Source: Halovulum marinum (GTDB taxonomy: Bacteria; Pseudomonadota; Alphaproteobacteria; Rhodobacterales; Rhodobacteraceae). From it: 64,000 bases of DNA. The stretch covers positions 62,001 to 126,000 of the forward strand of contig NZ_WIND01000002.1 in the NCBI RefSeq assembly GCF_009697225.1, in the 5' to 3' direction. The notes under the pieces were generated by a model, which saw nothing but the letters and a program-made list of their open reading frames with translations, searched no databases and was not told the DNA's origin. Both the position numbers and the translations under genes were made by a program. Positions 44,336 through 53,155 of this stretch are shown in pieces (the stretch's first letter is position 1; each line of letters begins with the position of its first letter).

Positions 44336-45498
44336 ACCGAGGGGCCCAGTCGACTGATCACTTCGTCGCATTCCTTCGCCCGTTCGGCGCCCGTCGGCGC
44401 CCCTTCGCAGATCCCGAGGAACCGCGCGGCAAGCGGAGCGAGCAGCGACCGGCGCGGCGCTTCGCCGGTGAAGGCGGGGGACGCGTCGAAATCGATCTGC
44501 CCCGGCACCCGCCGGACGGTCTCGGGGTTCGCGCACATCTTTAGCGTCGGCGCGACCGCACTGCCATAGGGGTTGCCGTGGCCGGTGGTGAAACAGACCG
44601 CCTGCGCCCCGCCCGCGACCATCGAGGTGATCGATTCGGGCGACAGCGCCGGGGTGTCCATCAGCCACAGGCCGGGGCCGGGGACCGGCGCGCCCTGCGC
44701 CAGCGCGCCGGCGATCGGCGCGGTGCCGCCCTTGCGGATCGCGCCCAGCGCCTTTTCCTCCAGCGTGGTGATGCCGCCGTCGTGGTTCTGCGGCCCCGGA
44801 TTTCCCAGCCGCAGGTCGCGCCCGGCGGCGCGGGCGGTGCGCTGGCGCTCGCGCAGGAAGTCGCGCAGGCGCTCGGCCACCTCGGGCGAACGGGCGCGGG
44901 CGGCCAGGATCGTCTCGGTGCCCAGCCATTCGATCGTCTCCGAGAACAGCGCCGCGCCCCCGGCCGCGATCAGCGCATCGCACAGGTCCCCCGCCAGCGG
45001 GTTGGCGATCATGCCCGACGAGGCGTCGGAGTGCCCGCATTCGACCGCGAGGACCAGCTCGGAGATCGGGCAGGGCACGCGATCCTGTTCGTCGAGCCAC
45101 GCCAGCAGGTCGCGCCCGGCGTCGGCGGCCGCGGCCAGCATCGCCTCCGAATCCTCGCCCGCCTCCTGCAGCGAGAAGCCGGCGGCGGCGCGGCCCGTGT
45201 CCTCGATCTGTTGCTGGTAGAGCGCGCGCAGCCCTGCGTCCGGCGCCAGCACGATCACCGCGCCGGTGTTCGGATGCGTGCCCAGCGCAACCAGCACATC
45301 GCGATGAAACTTCGCATCCGCCCCCAGCTGGCCGCGGCCGTAGGGGCTGAACACCGGCACCGCGCGCGGCAGCGCGGCGGCCAGCTTGCGGGCGCCGGGG
45401 CCGTTCAGCCCGCAGACCGAGAGGATCAGCAGATGGTTGCGGATCCCGGCGCGGCCGTCGGCGCGGCGGTAACCCTGAAACGCGTCGGGCAGGATCAC
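44332..45498 (-). CDS. UxaA/SuyB-family lyase, large subunit
   Basis: The 388-residue protein is the large domain of the altronate-dehydratase family. It begins FQGYRRADGRAGIRNHLLIL and carries VECGHSDASSGMIANP, GPQNHDGGITTLEEKALGAI and FTTGHGNPYGSAVAPTLKM, with the family's metal-binding cysteine/histidine pattern. The N-terminal SAF domain is a separate gene directly upstream. This split form fits (2R)-sulfolactate sulfo-lyase SuyAB and some two-subunit sugar-acid dehydratases. The GTG start at 45498 overlaps the small subunit stop (GTGA). Substrate unresolved. Confidence 0.88.
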   Translation of the reverse strand: MILPDAFQGYRRADGRAGIRNHLLILSVCGLNGPGARKLAAALPRAVPVFSPYGRGQLGADAKFHRDVLVALGTHPNTGAVIVLAPDAGLRALYQQQIEDTGRAAAGFSLQEAGEDSEAMLAAAADAGRDLLAWLDEQDRVPCPISELVLAVECGHSDASSGMIANPLAGDLCDALIAAGGAALFSETIEWLGTETILAARARSPEVAERLRDFLRERQRTARAAGRDLRLGNPGPQNHDGGITTLEEKALGAIRKGGTAPIAGALAQGAPVPGPGLWLMDTPALSPESITSMVAGGAQAVCFTTGHGNPYGSAVAPTLKMCANPETVRRVPGQIDFDASPAFTGEAPRRSLLAPLAARFLGICEGAPTGAERAKECDEVISRLGPSV

Positions 45499-45755
45499 AG
45501 TTCGGCCCCGGCCAGGTTGTGCAGGTGGACATGGTCACCGGGCGCGATGTCGCGGGTCGCGTGACCGATCGAAACGCCGTACTTGATCACCGGCGCGCCC
45601 GCGGCGATGTCCCGGATCGCAACCTTGTGACCCAGCGGCACGTCGCCGGACAGCGCCGGCAGTGGCCCGTCGCGGCTGGCCGGCCGTTCGCCCGCGCGGT
45701 GCGCGCGCAGCAGGCAGGCGACGTTGTCGCCGGGGTCCAGCCGCAGGGCGGTCAC
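45495..45755 (-). CDS. UxaA/SuyA-type SAF-domain small subunit
   Basis: The 86-residue protein is a SAF domain: ALRLDPGDNVACLL, then DVPLGHKVAIRDIAAGAPVIKYG and GHATRDIAPGDHVHLHNL. This is the N-terminal module of altronate dehydratase and the small subunit of SuyAB-type lyases. Its own start is GTG at 45755, overlapping the enolase-family stop as GTGA. Size and order relative to the large subunit match two-subunit enzymes of this family. Confidence 0.85.
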   Translation of the reverse strand: MTALRLDPGDNVACLLRAHRAGERPASRDGPLPALSGDVPLGHKVAIRDIAAGAPVIKYGVSIGHATRDIAPGDHVHLHNLAGAEL

Positions 45756-46894
45756 GCGCACGGCACGACCTCCTGCCGCGAGACCAGCATGTCCGCGACC
45801 GACCCGATGTCGGGCACATAGCCCAGGCCGGGCCCCTCGGGCAGAGGAAACGCGCCGTTGACCAGCCCGAGTCCGCGCCCCGACAGCGCCGCCAGAAGCG
45901 GGTTCTCGGAGCCGTCGATCTCCAGCAGCCCGTCGCCGCCGACGGCGGCCAGCAGATGCGCCGAGGCCACCAGCCCGACGCCCCCGCCCAGGAAATGCGG
46001 ACAATAGGTCAGCCCCGCCGCCGTCGCCGCGCGCGCCACCGGCAATACGCCCGACAACCCGCCCCATTTGCAGATGTCGGGCTGCAGCACCCCGAGCGCC
46101 CGCAGCGCGATCGCCGCGTCGAAGGCGGTGCCGCCGACCATGTTCTCGCCGCCCGCCAGCGGCATCGGCGCCGCCGCGGCCAGCGCCGCCCAGTCGGCGG
46201 CCGGCGCGTCCACCGGCATCGGCTCCTCGAGCCAGCGCGGCGCGAGCGCGGCCAGCCGGTCCAGCCGGTCGCGCGCGGTCGCGAAATCCCAGGCCTGGTT
46301 GGCGTCGAGCATCAGCGCGTGGCCCGCCGGCAGCGCCGCGGCCAGGTCGGCGGCCTGCGGCAGGCCGTCGCCGGCGCCGAAGCCGATGCGCAGCTTGAAG
46401 CGGGTGTGGCCGAGGGCGGACATGCGCGCGACCTGCGCCTCCCAGCGGTCGGGGCTGATCCCGCGGGCATAGGCCGGCACCGGGCGCGCCGTGCCGCCCA
46501 GCGCGGCCGCCAATGGCAGGCCGGCGCGGCGCGCGCGCAGATCGTGCAGCGCGATGTCCGCGCCGGCGGCGATCTGGCTGGCCGGTCCCGGCTCTCCGGC
46601 CTGCAGCGCGATCCGGTGCAGCCGGTGGCGAACGGTGTCGAACGGCCGCTCGCTGTCGGCGTTCAGCCCCGCCAGCGCCGCCGGCAGCAGGTTGGCCGCC
46701 AGGCGGGCGCGGTGCAGATCGCCCTCGGGCGGGAAGTTGCACCAGATCTCGCCCCAGCCTTCGGCGCCGTCGGCGTCCTCCAGCCGCAGCAGCAGAGCCG
46801 GGCGGTTACGCACCGGGCCCATTGTGGTCGGGATCGGCGGATCGACCCGGTGCCGCAGGTGCAGGATCTCGGCGCGCGCCAGCGGCGGGCTCAT
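45752..46894 (-). CDS. Enolase-superfamily acid-sugar dehydratase (mandelate racemase subgroup)
   Basis: The 380-residue protein has the enolase-superfamily capping domain and barrel. Predicted metal ligands are Asp197 (LMLDANQAWD), Glu223 (WLEEP) and Glu250 (LAGGEN). The second strand has Lys167-Leu-Arg169 in FKLRIG rather than the commoner K-x-K. Asp273 (QPDICKWGG) and His300 (YCPHFLGGG) form the His-Asp dyad of the mandelate-racemase subgroup. Such enzymes abstract the alpha-proton of a hydroxy acid and mostly dehydrate aldonic or aldaric acids. The ATG overlaps the sulfatase stop by four bases. Confidence 0.9.
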   Translation of the reverse strand: MSPPLARAEILHLRHRVDPPIPTTMGPVRNRPALLLRLEDADGAEGWGEIWCNFPPEGDLHRARLAANLLPAALAGLNADSERPFDTVRHRLHRIALQAGEPGPASQIAAGADIALHDLRARRAGLPLAAALGGTARPVPAYARGISPDRWEAQVARMSALGHTRFKLRIGFGAGDGLPQAADLAAALPAGHALMLDANQAWDFATARDRLDRLAALAPRWLEEPMPVDAPAADWAALAAAAPMPLAGGENMVGGTAFDAAIALRALGVLQPDICKWGGLSGVLPVARAATAAGLTYCPHFLGGGVGLVASAHLLAAVGGDGLLEIDGSENPLLAALSGRGLGLVNGAFPLPEGPGLGYVPDIGSVADMLVSRQEVVPCA

Positions 46895-48357
46895 CGGTCG
46901 GCCTCCAGCCGGTTCATGTCCGGATCGAGCGCCCACATGTGGGTGCTTGGCGGCCCGACCCGGCCGGCCCAGGCGGCAAGCACGTCCTTCTCGGCCCGGC
47001 GCTGCGCCATCCGGCGCGCGATCAGCACCGGGTCCCAGCCGTCCAGCGCCAGCGCCATCAGCCGCTTGAACCTCTCGGCGTGCCGCGGATCGCGCGACAG
47101 GTCGTTGCGTTCCTGCGGATCGGTCTCGAGGTCGAACAGCAGCGGCGGATCGCTGGCGTAGACATGCAGCTTCCACCGCCCCTGCCGGACCATGCGATGC
47201 TGGACGGCGCGGCCGCCGGTCCAGTCCGGCACCGGATCGGTGCAGTACTCGCAGAAGATGGTGTCGTCCCAGTCCCGGGACGCACCGGTCAGCAGCGGCC
47301 AGAAGCTGCGGCCGTCGGCGCCGCGCAGGGGTGCGCCGCCCAATGCCTCGATCATCGTCTGCGACAGGTCGATCAGGCTGACGACTTCATCTCGGGCGGC
47401 GTTTTCGGGCAGGACCCCGGGCAGCGACAGGATCATCGGAACCTTGGCGCTTTCGTCGAACAGCGTGTGCTTCCACCACAATCCGCGCTCGCCGGCGTGA
47501 TCGCCGTGGTCCGAGGCGTAGACGACCAGCGTATCGCGATCGAGGCCCAGCGCGCGCAGCCGGTCGAGGATGCGGCCGATCATCTCGTCCATGGTCGAGA
47601 CCAGCCCCCAGTACGCCGCCCGCGCCAGGCGGCTTTGCCGGTCCGGGACGTCGTCGATGCCGCGGTTGGCGCGCCACCAGGCGATCCAGGGGTGGTCGCA
47701 GGCGTCGGCCGGGATCTCGGGCGGGGGCAGGACCTCGAGATAGTGCTGGATCCAGCGTCTCGCGGCGACATACGGCGCATGCGGCAGCATCAGGCCGACG
47801 GTCAGGCAGAAGGGCGCGCCCGCCTCGGCGATGCGGTCGAGCGTGGCGAGCGCCGCCTCGGTCACGTCGCGGTCCTTCGCCTCGTAGGCCGACCTGCCGG
47901 CGCCGCAGGCGGCGAGGCTGCGCGGATCCGGATTGTTGGTCCCGGCCAGTGCGCCGAGGTCGTGGAACGGGACGCCGGGCCAGTTCGGGCTGTGTTCGCC
48001 CACCTGCCGGGCGGCATAGCCGTGCGTCTGGTCCGGTCCGATCGCGTGCAGCCGCCCGACCAGTTCCGGCCGGTGGCCGGCCGCGCCCAGGGCGTGCAGC
48101 CAGGTCGGGATGTCGCTGGCCAGATGATCGTCGTTGGTCCAGCAGTCCTGCCGGCTGGGGTGGCGCGCGGTCAGCATCGACATCCGGCTGGCCACGCAGA
48201 TCGGCGAGGGGCAATAGGCGTTGTCGAAACGCACGCCCGAAGCCGCCAGCCGGTCCAGCGCCGGCGTGCTCACATGCGGGTCGCCATAGCAGCCGGCGAC
48301 GCGCTGGGCGTGCTGGTCCGAGAACAGGAACAGCAGATTGCGGGCGCGCGCGGTCAT
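46891..48357 (-). CDS. Cytoplasmic type I sulfatase (formylglycine type)
   Basis: The 488-residue protein starts NLLFLFSDQHAQRVAG, with the metal Asp14, and has the sulfatase signature PICVASRMSMLTARHP. Cys54 would become formylglycine. ASDHGDHAGERGLWWKHT is the second metal and substrate block, and VRQGRWKLHVY the terminal block. No signal peptide is present, so it acts in the cytoplasm on an imported sulfate ester. It begins four bases inside the LarA-like gene. No formylglycine-generating enzyme is in the window. Confidence 0.92.
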   Translation of the reverse strand: MTARARNLLFLFSDQHAQRVAGCYGDPHVSTPALDRLAASGVRFDNAYCPSPICVASRMSMLTARHPSRQDCWTNDDHLASDIPTWLHALGAAGHRPELVGRLHAIGPDQTHGYAARQVGEHSPNWPGVPFHDLGALAGTNNPDPRSLAACGAGRSAYEAKDRDVTEAALATLDRIAEAGAPFCLTVGLMLPHAPYVAARRWIQHYLEVLPPPEIPADACDHPWIAWWRANRGIDDVPDRQSRLARAAYWGLVSTMDEMIGRILDRLRALGLDRDTLVVYASDHGDHAGERGLWWKHTLFDESAKVPMILSLPGVLPENAARDEVVSLIDLSQTMIEALGGAPLRGADGRSFWPLLTGASRDWDDTIFCEYCTDPVPDWTGGRAVQHRMVRQGRWKLHVYASDPPLLFDLETDPQERNDLSRDPRHAERFKRLMALALDGWDPVLIARRMAQRRAEKDVLAAWAGRVGPPSTHMWALDPDMNRLEADR

Positions 48358-49658
48358 CGCCGGCCGATCCGCGCCAGCCGGTCGCCGTCGAAGCGCAGGG
48401 GGGCGAGCGGCCGCTCGTCCAGCAGCAGGTCGCGGCTGCGCAGCTCCTCCAGCAGCGGCGCGGTCACGCGGATCCGGTCCAGCCGCGCCGAGGACCGGAT
48501 CTGCGCGATGCGCGGTGGTCCGTCGGCCCAGCAGGTGGCGACCAGCCCGCGGATGCAGCTGCGCTCGTCGGGCAGGATGATCGGGATGAACGCCTTTTCA
48601 AGGATCGTCGCGGTCACCGCGTTCATGTACATCGCCTTGAGATCCAGCGCCTCGGCCAGCGCGCGCGGGATGAAGTCGGCCATGCCGACGCCGATGCCGT
48701 TGCCGCCGGTGCGGTCGGTCAGCCCCAGCGCCGCGATCTTGTGGATGAACGGTTCCGCCGGATTGGCGACGCCGCGGATGTCGGTGCGGCCCGAGACCGC
48801 CGGATCGATGCCTGCGCCCGAGACGTCCTTGCCCACCTGTTCGACGATCAGCCCGTCGAGCCGGGCGAAGGGCAGCCGCGCCATTGCCGCCTTGGCGATC
48901 TTCAGCAGACGCTCGTCGGCGGCGGCGAAGTCCTGCGGCGCGACCGCCTCGATGTGGTGCAGGCGCTTGCCGGCGGTCTCGACCAGCGCCAGCCCGGCGC
49001 ACAGCGGGGCGCGCTCGATCACGCGGGCGGCGAGCCGGGGCAGCGTCTCGGCCAGCCCGCGCGGGCCTGCCATGTGGACCTGCCGCGCGCCTTCGGCCTT
49101 GCCGAGGCCGACGGCCAGCATCTTGGTCAGGCCGCTTTCGACCGGGCGGTCGAAACTGGTGTGCGCCTTGACGCGGGCGATGATCAGAACGCCGTCGGCA
49201 CCGGCGGCGTTGGCGTCGAAATGGCAGGCGAAGCCGCCGTCGATCCGGCCGTACTGCGTCGTCTGCATCGTGGCGCGGACCGGGCAGCCCATGGTTTCCC
49301 CGGTCACGCCCAGCTGCGCGAGAACCTCGGCCTGGCCCTCGGCGGCGCCGCCGCCATGAGACCCCATGCCGGGCACGATGAACGGGGCGAGGCCGCGCGC
49401 CTTGAGCCAGTCGACGGCGGTGCGGGCCACCACGTCGATATCGGCGATGCCCCGGCTGCCGACGGCGACGGCGACCGAGGCGCCCCCGGCAAGGTCGAAC
49501 CGCGAGGCTTCCGCATCGAGCGCGGCGCGCACCGCGGCGGGCACGTCGGGCAGCGGCGCCGGGTCGGGCTGGCGGAGGCCCACTTCGGCAAGGTCTGGCA
49601 GGGGCACGTCCGCGAGGTGCGGCAGGTCGATATCGGGAAAGGTCGGCGCGTTGCTCAT
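48354..49658 (-). CDS. LarA-like nickel-pincer-dependent racemase/epimerase
   Basis: The 434-residue protein belongs to the LarA/DUF2088 family. Residues matching Lactobacillus LarA are present: Arg69 (AVGSRG), His101 (GMGSHGGG), His166 (VKAHTSF), Lys179 (GLTKMLAVGLGK), which would hold the cofactor covalently, and His195 (QVHMAG), the nickel ligand. The Lys-to-His spacing of 16 equals that of LarA (Lys184, His200). LarA homologues racemise or epimerise various alpha-hydroxyacids, so lactate is not the obligatory substrate. The start overlaps the upstream sulfatase stop by one base (TGATG). larBCE sit further down the same operon. Confidence 0.85.
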   Translation of the reverse strand: MSNAPTFPDIDLPHLADVPLPDLAEVGLRQPDPAPLPDVPAAVRAALDAEASRFDLAGGASVAVAVGSRGIADIDVVARTAVDWLKARGLAPFIVPGMGSHGGGAAEGQAEVLAQLGVTGETMGCPVRATMQTTQYGRIDGGFACHFDANAAGADGVLIIARVKAHTSFDRPVESGLTKMLAVGLGKAEGARQVHMAGPRGLAETLPRLAARVIERAPLCAGLALVETAGKRLHHIEAVAPQDFAAADERLLKIAKAAMARLPFARLDGLIVEQVGKDVSGAGIDPAVSGRTDIRGVANPAEPFIHKIAALGLTDRTGGNGIGVGMADFIPRALAEALDLKAMYMNAVTATILEKAFIPIILPDERSCIRGLVATCWADGPPRIAQIRSSARLDRIRVTAPLLEELRSRDLLLDERPLAPLRFDGDRLARIGRR

Positions 49659-51157
49659 CAATGGCTCTCGAGTTCGAATCTTTCGTACAGTTCCGGCGGC
49701 GCTTCGTGGCGTTGCATCTCGGCGGCGATCGCGCGGCGCAGTACGGCCTCGATCCCGGCGTCGCGGAACGGGCGCGTCTGGCCGGGGTCGGCGGCCAGGT
49801 CGCACAGCGCGGTGCCGGTGTTGTCGATCCCGCCGCCCTGCATCGGCGGACGCTTCGCGCCGGGCAGCGCCGGGATCTTCAGCAGCGGCATGCCGGTGAA
49901 GCCGAAGCCCTCGTGCAGGCGCGCGCCGCCCAGTTCCTCGGCGGTGAACGGCGTCACCGCGTGCTGCGGCATCAGCGTGTATTCGTGAAGCGGCGCGGCC
50001 TCCATGTCCGGCGGATACAGGAAATAGCTGTGGCGCCCGTCGGTCGCGTTCAGCGCGCCGCCGAAGATGCCGTAAAGCGCCAGATCGCGGACCGCACCGC
50101 CGCCCAGCGCGGGCAGGACCGACGTGCCCAGCACCGTGTCCGGGATCTCCAGCCCGTGCAGGTCCAGCAGGGTCGGCATCAGGTCCATCGTCTGGGTCAG
50201 CGCACCGCAACGCGCGACGCGCGGGTGACCGGGGGCATGAAGGAACAGCGGAATGCGGGCGATCTCGTCCCAGAACGGCATCCGGTTCTTGCCCCACCAG
50301 TCGTGCTCGCCCAGCAGGAAGCCGTGGTCGGTGGTCACGATCAGCGCGGTATCGTCCCACAGGTTTTCTGCATCCATCCGGTCCAGCAACCGCCCGAGCT
50401 GCGCGTCGCAATGCGCGACGAGGGCGGTGTAGTTGGCGCGCAGTTCGTCCTCTTCGGCCGCGCCGAGCGCGCCCGAGCGCTGGTAGCGCGGCCAGTCGAG
50501 AGTCGGGCCGTCGTAGCCGGTGGGGAAGCGCTCGCGGATTTCGGGCGGGGCGATGAACGGCTCGTGCGGATCGAAGGTCTCGATCTGCAGGAACCAGTCG
50601 TCGGTGTCGCGGTGCGCGTCCAGGAACGCCAGCGCGCCGTCGAAGGTCTGCGCGCAGGGGTAGGCTTTCTCGCCGAGGATGCGCGCGCGGTTGAGCGCGC
50701 CCTGCAGGCGATAGCCCTTGCGGTCGCCTTCGAACTGGTGCGGGTGCGTCTCGCGCTCCAGCCGGTCCAGATCGGCGGGCCGGAACGCCCAGGGATCGGC
50801 CTCCTGTCCGCGGACGACGTCCCAGGTGGTGAAGGCGGTGTGGTAGGTCGCGCCGCCGGCCTCGAAATAGTGATAGTGGTCGGTGACGAGATGGCTGTGG
50901 ATGCCCGCACCGGCCATCTGCCCGGTCAGCGTCACGTCGAACGGCTCCAGCGGGCCCCAGCTGCGGTGCAGGAAGTTCAGCCGCCCGGTCTGCAGGTCGC
51001 GCCGGGCCGGCATGCAGGGCATCGAGCCGACGTAATGCGTGTCGAACACCGTCGTCCGGGCCGCCAGCCGGTCGAAATTCGGCGTCGGCACCGCCCCGCC
51101 GTAGCAGGACAGCGCCCGCGCGTTCAGCGAGTCGAACAGGACCAGGATCGACCTCAT
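49658..51157 (-). CDS. Cytoplasmic type I sulfatase (formylglycine type)
   Basis: The 499-residue protein starts MRSILVLFDSLNARALS (metal Asp9) and carries SMPCMPARRDLQTGRL, with Cys48 as the residue converted to formylglycine. ETFDPHEPF and TTDHGFLLGEHDWWGKNR are the later metal and substrate blocks. It lacks a signal peptide. It differs strongly from the other two sulfatases here, so the operon probably handles more than one sulfate position or substrate. It begins four bases inside tctA and overlaps the LarA-like gene by one base. Confidence 0.92.
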   Translation of the reverse strand: MRSILVLFDSLNARALSCYGGAVPTPNFDRLAARTTVFDTHYVGSMPCMPARRDLQTGRLNFLHRSWGPLEPFDVTLTGQMAGAGIHSHLVTDHYHYFEAGGATYHTAFTTWDVVRGQEADPWAFRPADLDRLERETHPHQFEGDRKGYRLQGALNRARILGEKAYPCAQTFDGALAFLDAHRDTDDWFLQIETFDPHEPFIAPPEIRERFPTGYDGPTLDWPRYQRSGALGAAEEDELRANYTALVAHCDAQLGRLLDRMDAENLWDDTALIVTTDHGFLLGEHDWWGKNRMPFWDEIARIPLFLHAPGHPRVARCGALTQTMDLMPTLLDLHGLEIPDTVLGTSVLPALGGGAVRDLALYGIFGGALNATDGRHSYFLYPPDMEAAPLHEYTLMPQHAVTPFTAEELGGARLHEGFGFTGMPLLKIPALPGAKRPPMQGGGIDNTGTALCDLAADPGQTRPFRDAGIEAVLRRAIAAEMQRHEAPPELYERFELESH

Positions 51158-52644
51158 GCGGCGCGCCTTTTCCGGCGCCAGTCGCTGACGATCGGCCAGA
51201 CCAGCAGCAGGATCGCGATGATGGTGAAGGCCAGCGGGAACGGCCGTGTCCAGATCGGCGAGATGTCCCCGGCGGTCATCATCAGCCCCGAGCGCAGCTT
51301 CTGCTCGGCCAGCGGCGCCAGCACGAAACCGATCACGAACGGGCCCAGGGGGATCTTCGCCCGCTCCAGCAGGAAGCCGATGACGCCGAACATCAGCATC
51401 ACCCAGACGTCGAACATGGTGTTGTTCAGCGCGTAGGAGCCGATCACGCAGAACATCATCACCACCGGCAGCACGAAGCTGCGCGGCAGGTAGATCAGGT
51501 TGGCGATGTAGCGCACCGACGAGGTCATCAGGATCCACATCAGGATGTTCGCGATCAGCGCCGTGGCGATCATCCCCCAGACGATGTCGCCATTGGTCAG
51601 GAACAGCGTCGGGCCGGGCTGGATCGAGTGGATCGTCAGCGCGCCGATCAGGATCGCGTCGATCACGCTGCCCGGAATGCCCATCGCGATCAGCGGGATC
51701 AGCGCGCCGCTGACGGTGGCGTTGTTCGCGGCCTCCGAGGCGATGATGCCCTCCTCCGAGCCGCGGCCGAACTCCTCGGGGTGGTCCGAGACGTTCTTGG
51801 CCATGGTGTAGGCCACGACCGAGCCGATCGAGGCGCCGATGCCCGGCAGGATGCCGATCCAGGTGCCGATGAACGACGAGCGGATCATGTTGACCGCGTG
51901 GCGCCTGAAGTCGCGCAGGCTCATCAGCACGCCGCGGTTGTTGACCTCGGCCCTGTCGGGCAGCTTGCCCATGTCCAGGCAGTCCTTGATGATCTGGCTG
52001 ACCGCGAAGGTGCCGATCAGCACCGGCAGCAGCTGCAGCCCGCCGTTCAGCATGTACCAGTCGAAGGTCAGGCGCGGCATGCCGGTCGCCGGGTCCACGC
52101 CGGGCATCGAGACCAGCATCCCCAGCAGCCCCGAGATCAACCCCTTGACCAGCGAGCCCTCGCTGACCGAGGCGATCAGCACCATCGCCATCATGATCAG
52201 GGTGAAATACTCGAACGGGCCGAATTTCGTCGCCAGGATCGACAGCGGCTTGGTGACGGTGAACAGCACCCCCCAGGCGATCAGCCCGCCGACGAAGGAT
52301 GCGGTGATGCCCAGGCCCAGCGCCCGGCCGGGGCGGCCCGAGCGCGCCATCGGATAGCCGTCGAAGGTGGTCATCACCGACGCCGGCGTGCCCGGCATCC
52401 GCATCAGCGTCGCGGTGATCAGCCCGCCGCTGATCGCGCCGACATACATCGAGACCAGCAGCACGACGGCGTTGAACGGCTCCATGTAGAAGGTCAGCGG
52501 CAGCGTCAGCGCGATCAGCATCGCGCCGGTCAGGCCGGGGATGGCGCCGACGACGATGCCCAGCGCCGTGCCGATGAACAGCATGAAGAAGGGCCAGGGC
52601 GTGAAGATCTGCCCGATCGCGCCGAAAAGTGAGGCGAAGTCCAT
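51154..52644 (-). CDS. tctA: TTT-family transporter large permease TctA
   Basis: The 496-residue protein has about 12 membrane helices and the TctA signatures: GAIPGLTGAMLIALTLPLTF near the N-terminus, GGLITATLMRMPGTPASV, the mid-protein GILPGIGASIGSVVAYT and GALIPLIAMGIPGS. With TctB and the TctC binding protein it imports carboxylates by a secondary, ion-coupled mechanism. It is 11 bases downstream of tctB, and its stop overlaps the sulfatase start (ATGA). Confidence 0.95.
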   Translation of the reverse strand: MDFASLFGAIGQIFTPWPFFMLFIGTALGIVVGAIPGLTGAMLIALTLPLTFYMEPFNAVVLLVSMYVGAISGGLITATLMRMPGTPASVMTTFDGYPMARSGRPGRALGLGITASFVGGLIAWGVLFTVTKPLSILATKFGPFEYFTLIMMAMVLIASVSEGSLVKGLISGLLGMLVSMPGVDPATGMPRLTFDWYMLNGGLQLLPVLIGTFAVSQIIKDCLDMGKLPDRAEVNNRGVLMSLRDFRRHAVNMIRSSFIGTWIGILPGIGASIGSVVAYTMAKNVSDHPEEFGRGSEEGIIASEAANNATVSGALIPLIAMGIPGSVIDAILIGALTIHSIQPGPTLFLTNGDIVWGMIATALIANILMWILMTSSVRYIANLIYLPRSFVLPVVMMFCVIGSYALNNTMFDVWVMLMFGVIGFLLERAKIPLGPFVIGFVLAPLAEQKLRSGLMMTAGDISPIWTRPFPLAFTIIAILLLVWPIVSDWRRKRRAA

Positions 52645-52655
52645 GCGTCAGGCCC

Positions 52656-53135
52656 TTATTCCGGCAGGTCCACGGTGAAGACGTTGGTGAACAGGTATTC
52701 CGCCCCGAACGCGGCGACGGCGGCGGTGACGAGCGCCGGAAGCAGAACGGCCGGGCGCAGACCCTCGAGCGCCCAGATCAGCAGCGTCAGGAACACGAAG
52801 GTGACGATGCCGAACGAGGCGACCTTGAAGTGCAGCAGCGCGACGTACAGCACCGAGCCCGCGAGCATCAGGACCGCGCCGCCGGGCCGGCCGCCGGTGA
52901 ACTCCTCCCGGGCGCTGGCGGCCAGGCCGCCGGCGGCGCGCAGCCGCAGGATGCCGCGCGCCATCACCGCGATGCAGCACAGGATGACGATGGCGGCGGT
53001 CCATTTCGGCACCGGTCCCGAGCCCAGCGGCTCGAAGCTTCCGGGCGGCAGCCGGCTGGCCTGCACGAAGAACACGGCGCAGATCGCGGCCACGAAGGCC
53101 GAGACCCCGATCTCGGTGACGGGACGATGTTCCAT
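52656..53135 (-). CDS. tctB: TTT-family transporter small permease TctB
   Basis: The 159-residue protein has four predicted helices (residues 8-28, 42-62, 82-105, 110-150) and the general TctB layout. The ATG at 53135 has AAGGACC in front. It lies between the binding-protein gene and tctA, in the usual order. The family is poorly conserved, so the call rests on size, topology and position. Confidence 0.87.
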   Translation of the reverse strand: MEHRPVTEIGVSAFVAAICAVFFVQASRLPPGSFEPLGSGPVPKWTAAIVILCCIAVMARGILRLRAAGGLAASAREEFTGGRPGGAVLMLAGSVLYVALLHFKVASFGIVTFVFLTLLIWALEGLRPAVLLPALVTAAVAAFGAEYLFTNVFTVDLPE

Positions 53136-53155
53136 GTCGGCGAGGTCCTTTGTGG

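Noticed and set aside
48354-49658. Calling the LarA-like gene lactate racemase
   Set aside because: The cofactor residues are kept, but the sequence is remote from classic LarA and the neighbours do not point to lactate.
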